A DNA stretch of 64,000 bases from Methanocaldococcus lauensis (GTDB lineage Archaea > AGJL01 > Methanococci > Methanococcales > Methanocaldococcaceae): NCBI GenBank assembly GCA_902827205.1, contig LR792634.1, positions 496,001 to 560,000 of the forward strand, in the 5' to 3' direction. The notes under the pieces were generated by a model. It did no database searches and was not told the origin of the DNA. It worked only from the letters and a program-made list of their open reading frames with translations. Shown here in pieces: positions 58,650 through 64,000 of this stretch (its first letter is position 1; the number at the start of each line of letters is the position of its first letter). The position numbers and the translations under genes were made by a program.

Positions 58650-58817
58650 TCAAATAAAATAATATTTTACCATCAAAAATATAAATATAATTGCTCCAAT
58701 AAATACAGACAGCCAAACCCATATATTCATAATAAATAAAACTTTAAAGATTTGTTCTCTTTTTTCATATAAAAGTCTTTTTATTGGATCTTTTCCATAA
58801 TATTTTTTTCTTTTCAT
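58650..58817 (-). CDS. Small basic single-pass membrane protein (55 aa)
   Basis: A short frame beginning MKRKKYYGKDPIKRLLYEKR, then one hydrophobic helix (about residues 29-50: FIMNIWVWLSVFIGAIIFIF) and a short tail. The start follows GTGATAATT. It is 22 bases upstream of the MrpF-like gene in the same direction, and its own upstream neighbour is the UPF0216 gene, so it probably belongs to this operon. The basic cytoplasmic N-terminus suggests an orienting or regulatory subunit. It is easily missed because of its size. Confidence 0.6.
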   Translation of the reverse strand: MKRKKYYGKDPIKRLLYEKREQIFKVLFIMNIWVWLSVFIGAIIFIFLMVKYYFI

Positions 58818-58834
58818 AATTATCACTTACTAAT

Positions 58835-59242
58835 TTAATCGTATAAAGAAAATTTAAATATAATTTGAGTTGTTGTTGGAAGTTCTCTTCTAACGATTCT
58901 CAACTCTGGTTTATATATGTATAATACATCTTCCTCTGAGAACATATTTATATCTCTCCCTAATATTTTTGAAATTACTTTTACCTCTTCTTTACCACTA
59001 ACTTTTATAGCTCCACCTAATGAAGGGTCAACTTCTAAAACTATTGGAATTTTTAAATCCTCACTACTACCTATCTCTCTTAAAAGTTCAAGCTCTCTCC
59101 TCTTTATTCTATGCCTTTTACCGTTGATTATTATATGTGGTTTCTCTTCATTTAATAAATCTTTTAATCTTTTTCTTTTAAATGATACTTTAAATTCTCT
59201 TATTATTCCTTTAATAATTCTATCTAAGTTTTTGTCTTCCAT
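58835..59242 (-). CDS. UPF0216 (DUF61) protein
   Basis: About 135 residues of a short archaeal family of unknown function. Characteristic stretches are DRIIKGIIREFKVSFKRKRL near the N-terminus, KPHIIINGKRHRIKRREL and IPIVLEVDPSLGGAIKVSGK. The ATG at 59242 follows GTGATATTC; an upstream frame extension lacks a site. In M. jannaschii it sits beside the four-CBS gene (MJ1224/MJ1225, from memory), as it does here in divergent orientation. Confidence 0.75.
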   Translation of the reverse strand: MEDKNLDRIIKGIIREFKVSFKRKRLKDLLNEEKPHIIINGKRHRIKRRELELLREIGSSEDLKIPIVLEVDPSLGGAIKVSGKEEVKVISKILGRDINMFSEEDVLYIYKPELRIVRRELPTTTQIIFKFSLYD

Positions 59243-59401
59243 GAATATCACATTTATAGTATTTGATAAAAATAGCAAAATATTTTATAAGGTATTTAAT
59301 AAATATACATAATTGGTTATAATTAATACTTTATAAATTATTATAAATATTAATTTAATTTCTGAATTTTTGCATTAAAAAGGTTTTGCGAGGGCGAGAT
59401 T

Positions 59402-60241
59402 GTGAAAGTAATGAAAGTTGTTCAAAATAAAGAAATAATTTACATATATCCAACTACTACAATAAGAAAGGCTTTAATGACGATGAACGAAAATAAATAC
59501 AGAAGGTTACCAATAGTAAATCCTGGAAATAACAAACTTGTTGGAATATTAACAAGTATGGACATTGTAGATTTTATGGGAGGGGGCTCAAAATACAATT
59601 TAACGAGAGAAAAGCATAATAGAAATTTATATGCCGCAATAAATGAGCCTGTTAGAGAAATAATGGAAGAAAATGTTATTACACTTAAAGAAAATGCTGA
59701 TTTGGATGACGCAATAGAAACCTTCTTAACGAAAAACGTTGGTGGAGTTCCAATAGTCAATGATGATTATCAACTAATATCAATGATTACTGAAAGGGAT
59801 GTAATAAAAGTGTTGTTAGATAAAATAGATGAAAATGAAGTTATAGATGATTATATAACAAGAAAGGTTATTTTTGCCACACCGGGGGAGAGGTTAAAGG
59901 ATGTTGCGAGAACTATGGTTAGAAATAAGTTTAGAAGATTGCCAGTTGTTAGTGAGGAGAAATTGGTTGGAATTATAACATCAACTGACTTTATTAGACT
60001 TTTAGGTAGTGATTGGGCATTTAATCACTTACAGACTGGAAATGTTAGAGAAATAACAAATGTGAGAATGGAGGAGATAATGATAAGAGATGTTATAACT
60101 GCAAAAGAAGGGGACAAATTGAAAGATGTGGCTAAAATTATGGTAACCAATGATATAGGGGCTTTGCCTGTGGTTGATGAAAATATGAGAATAAAGGGAA
60201 TTATTACAGAAAAGGATGTTTTAAAATACTTTGCTAAATAA
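59402..60241 (+). CDS. Four-CBS-domain protein (adenylate-sensing, AMPK-gamma-like)
   Basis: 279 residues made of four CBS repeats: each unit ends in a form such as YRRLPIVNPGNNKLVGILTSMDI, VGGVPIVNDDYQLISMITERDV, FRRLPVVSEEKLVGIITSTDFI or IGALPVVDENMRIKGIITEKDV (each shown only in part). Two Bateman modules form a disk that binds adenine nucleotides. The M. jannaschii homologue (MJ1225) is structurally known to bind AMP and ATP, like AMPK gamma. No effector domain is fused. The GTG start at 59402 is provisional: ATG 59411 is nearby. Confidence 0.88.
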   Translation: MKVMKVVQNKEIIYIYPTTTIRKALMTMNENKYRRLPIVNPGNNKLVGILTSMDIVDFMGGGSKYNLTREKHNRNLYAAINEPVREIMEENVITLKENADLDDAIETFLTKNVGGVPIVNDDYQLISMITERDVIKVLLDKIDENEVIDDYITRKVIFATPGERLKDVARTMVRNKFRRLPVVSEEKLVGIITSTDFIRLLGSDWAFNHLQTGNVREITNVRMEEIMIRDVITAKEGDKLKDVAKIMVTNDIGALPVVDENMRIKGIITEKDVLKYFAK

Positions 60242-60422
60242 TGATTTTATTTTTTATATTTATAATAATATTAATTTACTTTTTTAAAGTATTTACTATT
60301 ATACATTGCTAAGTAGTGTATTTTATTGGAAGAATCATAAATAACTCAGTAATATATAAATATTTAAGAACTAAAATAATTCTATCGTAAAATTGGAAAA
60401 TATAACTTTACAAAAATAAAGT

Positions 60423-60453
60423 GGCGATGAAGCTTCTATATAGAAGCTGAGCC
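60423..60453 (+). promoter_or_regulatory. Kink-turn hairpin in the leader of the DUF4855-like gene
   Basis: GGC, bulge GAU, GA, a self-complementary stem (AGCTTCT/AGAAGCT), GA, GCC. This is the canonical kink-turn order: three-pair C-stem, three-base bulge, tandem sheared G-A pairs, long NC-stem. L7Ae binds such motifs. It ends 36 bases before the ATG at 60490. The 250-base gap between the CBS gene and this gene contains nothing else I recognise. Confidence 0.75.
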
Positions 60454-60489
60454 TTATCAATAATCTTAAAGTTTAGTTGGTGTATAAAT

Positions 60490-61057
60490 ATGGGAAGTTT
60501 TGCATTATGGTATTTTGGATATGACTATAAATATGAAAAAAGATTTAATGGAAATGTATTACTAAATAGAAATTTTAACTATGCAATTGCTTTGGAAGTT
60601 AGTGAAGGGTTATATAACCGATTATGAGTTAAATGAGTTATCTAACTACATAAGAAACGAGCGATATCAACAATTTATATGGATTCCCTCATTAGGAGGG
60701 AGAACAATTCAACAACTTGAAGATTCTGGAGTAAAAAATACCATGAAATATTTTAATTATGTATTTTGTCAGCCAAATTATTATCAAAGAAATACAATGC
60801 AAGATGGTTCTGAATATACATATAATAAGTTAGTTGAGATTTTAAACTGGATATGGGAAGCATCTTGGAATTCATATATCGAATTGGAAGCAGATAGCCA
60901 AGTTCTTAGCAATTATAATAAAGTATTAAGAGCATGTGAATACGTTAATGCACAGAAAGATTCAGTAGTTGGCGATATTTGGCCACAGAGGGCATATTAT
61001 TTTGATACAGAAAAGGAAGTCATTGATAGAGTTAGATATACTTGTCCAGAATGGTAA
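60490..61057 (+). pseudogene. DUF4855-like gene broken by a one-base insertion
   Basis: An ATG at 60490 behind TTGGTGTATAA starts a frame reading MGSFALWYFGYDYKYEKRF and on to VSEGL, then stops at 60625-60627. The +1 frame continues smoothly from the same point as GYITDYELNELSNYIRNER and on to RYTCPEW-stop at 61057. Removing one G from GGG at 60607-60609 fuses them into about 188 residues. The joined protein (FIWIPSLGG, FNYVFCQPNYYQ) resembles DUF4855, a family of uncertain function often found in extracytoplasmic contexts. The cause could be a real mutation or a sequencing error. Confidence 0.65.
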
Positions 61058-61111
61058 TAAATATTTATTATTTTTATTTTTAATTTTTTATTTAAACATT
61101 TTGGTGATAAA

Positions 61112-62596
61112 ATGATAATAAAAAAGAATTTCCTAATTTTATTAAGTTTTTTTATATTAATATCAATTCTCCCAGTTAATGCATCAGATAGCAAATGGAG
61201 TTCTATTCAACATAATGGAGACATTTGGATTATAATTTATAATAATAACATTTATTTATACAATGGAACTCTGAAAAATATAACTCCAAAGTATATTGTT
61301 TATCTAAATAAAACATACTCCAATGAAGAGATTAACAGACATTTTGGATATTTATATTATAAGGATAGTTTTATCTTGGGAAATCGAACTTTTATCGTAT
61401 GTAATGCTTGGGATGGTTGTAGTATTGGTAAATTGGATATTAACGATAGAACACTATATTTATATAGTTTTAATTTAGGAGAATTTTACAATCTAAAAAG
61501 TAATAATAATGATGCTTTAGGATGTTTTAATAATAAAGAAGGTATGGGAGCAGAGCCAATATTGGTTGAATTAAAATATAACTCAACTACAAATAACTTA
61601 ATATGGATTGGAGATAGTTTTTATGGTTTAAACTTAAATTTGAGTAAGTATTTGTTTAAATATATAAATCACTCTAAGAATTATTATTTTTATGAATTTG
61701 AACCAATAAATTATTGTTTTGATTACAATCCAAAAGGAAAATATTGGCTTATTTATGGTAATGGGATTTTTTCAGTCGTTTATATGAAAAATGATACCAG
61801 TTTAAAATATGTAGATAATTATTTAAAATTCTTAGTGAAATATAACAATATATTTTACGATTTTAAATACTTTAATTATTCATTATGTCAAATAGTTTAT
61901 AATAAATATGGAAATTACTGGATTTGTGTAGGAGAAAATAAATTATATCTTTTAGATAATGACTTAAATTTAATAAAAACTATTGGTGTAAATAAGAGTA
62001 TATATAAAGTTTTTCCAATAAATAAAGATGACATTTATTTAATTTACCCCAAAAAGGCAGTTATGGAAATTTGGAGAATAGAAAAGGTTAAAGTTAAAAA
62101 TAATATTACTAAAGAAACCGTAGAAAAATATAGAGAGTATAATAAAACCCCTCCTCTATATCTTACAGAATATAAAGAAGTAAAGGTTGGAGAAAAGGTT
62201 GTGAATATTAATGATTTACCGAAGTTAGAAAGCAATATAGAAGAAAATAAAAATTATACCTATGATATTAAAACCTACCTCTATGGAATTGAAAAAATTA
62301 ACTTACAAAATAATAAAGTTGTTGAAATAAGGATAGACAATTTAAATCCAATAGATGTTGGTTATAATGGAAAATACTTTATTTTAATTGGAAATGATTC
62401 ATCATTATATATCTTTAACAATGGAACTTACAAAAAAATTGCTAATTTGAATAAATTAAGTGAAAATATCCAAAAGTCTTCTAATAACAAAATAATTACT
62501 GATAAATCTAGTAATAATCTGACGAATTATTACTTACTTGGAATTGTTATAGCAATAATTTTAATTTTTGGTTATATTTTATGGAAGAAAAATTAA
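61112..62596 (+). CDS. Secreted, membrane-anchored surface protein of unknown function
   Basis: 494 residues. An N-terminal signal (FLILLSFFILISILPVNA, cut near residue 25) is followed by a long Asn/Tyr-rich beta region with repeated short blades (YLYNGTLKNITPKYI; LYYKDSFILGNRTFIV; VDNYLKFLVKYN), suggesting a beta-propeller. The C-terminus is one hydrophobic helix (NYYLLGIVIAIILIFGYILW) and a short basic tail. Many N-x-S/T sites suggest N-glycosylation. The family is not recognised. ATG follows TTGGTGATAAA. It lies 54 bases after the broken gene. Confidence 0.6.
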   Translation: MIIKKNFLILLSFFILISILPVNASDSKWSSIQHNGDIWIIIYNNNIYLYNGTLKNITPKYIVYLNKTYSNEEINRHFGYLYYKDSFILGNRTFIVCNAWDGCSIGKLDINDRTLYLYSFNLGEFYNLKSNNNDALGCFNNKEGMGAEPILVELKYNSTTNNLIWIGDSFYGLNLNLSKYLFKYINHSKNYYFYEFEPINYCFDYNPKGKYWLIYGNGIFSVVYMKNDTSLKYVDNYLKFLVKYNNIFYDFKYFNYSLCQIVYNKYGNYWICVGENKLYLLDNDLNLIKTIGVNKSIYKVFPINKDDIYLIYPKKAVMEIWRIEKVKVKNNITKETVEKYREYNKTPPLYLTEYKEVKVGEKVVNINDLPKLESNIEENKNYTYDIKTYLYGIEKINLQNNKVVEIRIDNLNPIDVGYNGKYFILIGNDSSLYIFNNGTYKKIANLNKLSENIQKSSNNKIITDKSSNNLTNYYLLGIVIAIILIFGYILWKKN

Positions 62597-62701
62597 ATTA
62601 CTTTTTATTTACATTAATATTTTTACTAAACTTTCATTATACACTAATATAGAAAATTTTAAATATATTGAAAGAAAATTTATACTTATAAAATTATAAA
62701 G

Positions 62702-63181
62702 GTGAATAGTATTTTAAACGTTCTAATGATATTTTTTCTAATATATGGAGTTTTATTTATCGTCTCATATATATTGTATATTGTTAAAAAGGATAAGTCG
62801 TTCTTAATACTGTCTATATTATGTTTTATAGTGTTAATTTTACAATTCTTAAATATAAATCTATATTTGTATATATTTAAATTACTTTTAATTATGGGTA
62901 TAATTATAACTACCTTATATATTTTAAGAAAAGATAAATTTTTGTTATTTTTAGCAGTTTTTGGATTAATAATTCCTTTTTTACAATTTGACATTCCAAA
63001 ATGGCTATTTAATATTTTATCATTTTCTTTATTTATCTATGTTAAATTATTTGTTCCTAAAAATATGGGAGGAAGTTATTATTACAGTCCTTTTGTAGTA
63101 ATTCCTCTATCTATGTATGGTTGGATATTGATTGGTTTAATAATAAAGATAATTTATAAATATTTAAATAAATTAAAATAG
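62702..63181 (+). CDS. Multi-helix membrane protein, unknown
   Basis: About 159 residues with five or so hydrophobic helices (for example LNVLMIFFLIYGVLFIVSYI and IVLILQFLNINLYLYIFKLL). The start is unclear: AAAGGTG precedes AATAGTATT. A GTG at 62702 falls inside that site, an ATG at 62726 has none, and ATT at 62711 has the best spacing. No family is recognised. It may belong with the neighbouring membrane genes in this accessory stretch. Confidence 0.5.
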   Translation: MNSILNVLMIFFLIYGVLFIVSYILYIVKKDKSFLILSILCFIVLILQFLNINLYLYIFKLLLIMGIIITTLYILRKDKFLLFLAVFGLIIPFLQFDIPKWLFNILSFSLFIYVKLFVPKNMGGSYYYSPFVVIPLSMYGWILIGLIIKIIYKYLNKLK

Positions 63182-63209
63182 ATTATAATTCATAATAAAG
63201 GGGGTATTT

Positions 63210-63614
63210 ATGACAAAAAATATAAATATGGAGTATGTTTTGACATCTTTAACTTATATATCCTTCATAATACTTCCAGTTTTAGTTCCTTTGATATTTG
63301 CAATCATTTTTAGGAAAAATAAATTTATTTTATTCCATTCAATTCAGGCAATGTTTATTTACATAATTTTATTGGAATTTATATCTCTATCAATCCCATT
63401 CTTTAAATCTATTTGTAAATATATTTTTATTTTATCCATAAACACTCAAAATCCTATGATTGATAATTTAGAGTTTGTTTTGGTAATATTGTATCTATTA
63501 GTTGTTATAACACCAATTTTATTAGGAACATATTATTCCTCTGGTGGAAAATGGTTTAAATTTCCATTGATTGGGTTTATTTCTGAAAAGATTGTTTATT
63601 ATTTGGATAAATAA
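63210..63614 (+). CDS. DUF4870-like membrane protein
   Basis: 134 residues with three to four hydrophobic helices. The sequence FRKNKFILFHSIQAMFIYIIL (about residues 32-52), with the pattern of basic loop then HSIQA and a helix, is typical of DUF4870/Tic20-like small membrane proteins. The function is unknown. ATG is preceded by AAAGGGGGTAT. It is 28 bases after the preceding membrane gene. Confidence 0.6.
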   Translation: MTKNINMEYVLTSLTYISFIILPVLVPLIFAIIFRKNKFILFHSIQAMFIYIILLEFISLSIPFFKSICKYIFILSINTQNPMIDNLEFVLVILYLLVVITPILLGTYYSSGGKWFKFPLIGFISEKIVYYLDK

Positions 63615-63721
63615 ATTTTATTATTTGGTCTGATTATAGTAGTTCCAATATTTTACACAATATAACAATGTATAAATATTTATAGATTAAAATAAACTTT
63701 AACAAAAATTAAGTGATAGTT

Positions 63722-64000
63722 ATGGATATAAATGAAATGCAAAATAAAAAACTGAAAAATAAAAGATTGGGGCTTATAATTGGTAGCATTATTTGGTTTG
63801 GAATATTATTCTTATTCAGTTATTATTGGTTTCTATCTGCTAATCATACAATTTAAATATACTGATGAAATTAGTTATTTATTGTATGTCATTACTACTC
63901 TTTTGTTTTCAACCTGTATTTTAATTGGGATTTATTGGTTTAATGAAGGAAATCCAATACTTAAAAAATTACTAAAAATAGATGGAACATTTTTAATAGT
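63722..64000 (+). pseudogene. Small membrane protein interrupted by a one-base frameshift, cut by window end
   Basis: An ATG at 63722 behind AAGTGATAGTT begins MDINEMQNKKLKNKR, then a hydrophobic helix, and stops at TAA 63854-63856. Removing one T from ATTTAAA near 63852 lets the frame run on as KYTDEISYLLYVITTLLFST (a second helix) and GNPILKKLLKIDG to the window edge. The break is a single-base length change, as in the DUF4855-like gene. A sequencing error cannot be excluded. Confidence 0.55.

Noticed and set aside
60581-61057. A stand-alone 158-residue gene starting at ATG 60581
   Set aside because: No Shine-Dalgarno is present. The upstream ATG at 60490 has one, and its frame joins the later frame after a one-base correction.

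Overview
The window looks like chromosomal DNA of a hyperthermophilic methanogen of the order Methanococcales, most likely a Methanocaldococcus species other than M. jannaschii. It is very AT-rich. Structured RNAs and transposon scraps stand out as GC-rich islands, genes start behind GGTGA-type Shine-Dalgarno sites, and TTG and GTG starts are common. Diagnostic genes include reverse gyrase, a complete F420-reducing hydrogenase operon whose large subunit is a selenoprotein, Sep-tRNA:Cys-tRNA synthase, F420-dependent sulfite reductase (Fsr), MfnD for methanofuran synthesis, a DUF39 sulfur-insertion protein, Hef and an archaeal histone. Many neighbour pairs match the M. jannaschii gene order as I remember it, but in rearranged blocks.

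Layout. 1-3 kb: end of an unknown gene, a MetE-core methyltransferase, a TRAM protein, and a chimeric ABC-transporter ORF left by a deletion. 3-17 kb: housekeeping genes (methyltransferase, aroD, hisD, adenine deaminase, smc, a secreted beta-helix protein, queE, a GfcR-type regulator, histone, purQ). 17-24 kb: valS, a decayed transposon patch, then frhADGB with an in-frame UGA (Sec) and a 3' SECIS hairpin. 24-37 kb: hef, taw3, an intein-free reverse gyrase, mfnD, dys, a cobalamin methyltransferase, a MoxR/VWA pair and AMMECR1. 37-44 kb: tnpB remnants, a carbohydrate kinase-like dehydratase, fen, DUF1890/DUF1894, a P-type ATPase, a TnpB remnant ending in a cluster of hairpins, and truA. Just after truA lies a GC-rich minus-strand RNA with the features of an archaeal H/ACA guide. 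44-50 kb: an archaeal ATPase, DUF2121, MarC, SepCysS, DUF39 and HtpX. 50-55 kb: a sulfur-assimilation island with a PAPS-reductase family protein, a winged-helix regulator, a small siroheme sulfite-reductase-like protein and Fsr. The last two transcribe divergently around a perfect 19-bp palindrome. 55-64 kb: small membrane proteins, pyrC, a glycosyltransferase, an MrpF-like protein, UPF0216, a four-CBS protein, and an accessory tail of membrane and secreted proteins with two frameshifted genes, the first preceded by a textbook kink-turn.

Links between genes. Sulfur metabolism recurs: the PAPS-reductase family protein and Fsr (sulfate/sulfite to sulfide), SepCysS (sulfide into Cys-tRNA), DUF39 (homocysteine) and MetE-core (methionine). 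RNA-level biology also recurs: SECIS, H/ACA-like RNA, leader kink-turn, and transposon 3' tails that may be TnpB omega-RNA remnants. I see no CRISPR array, rRNA or tRNA gene.
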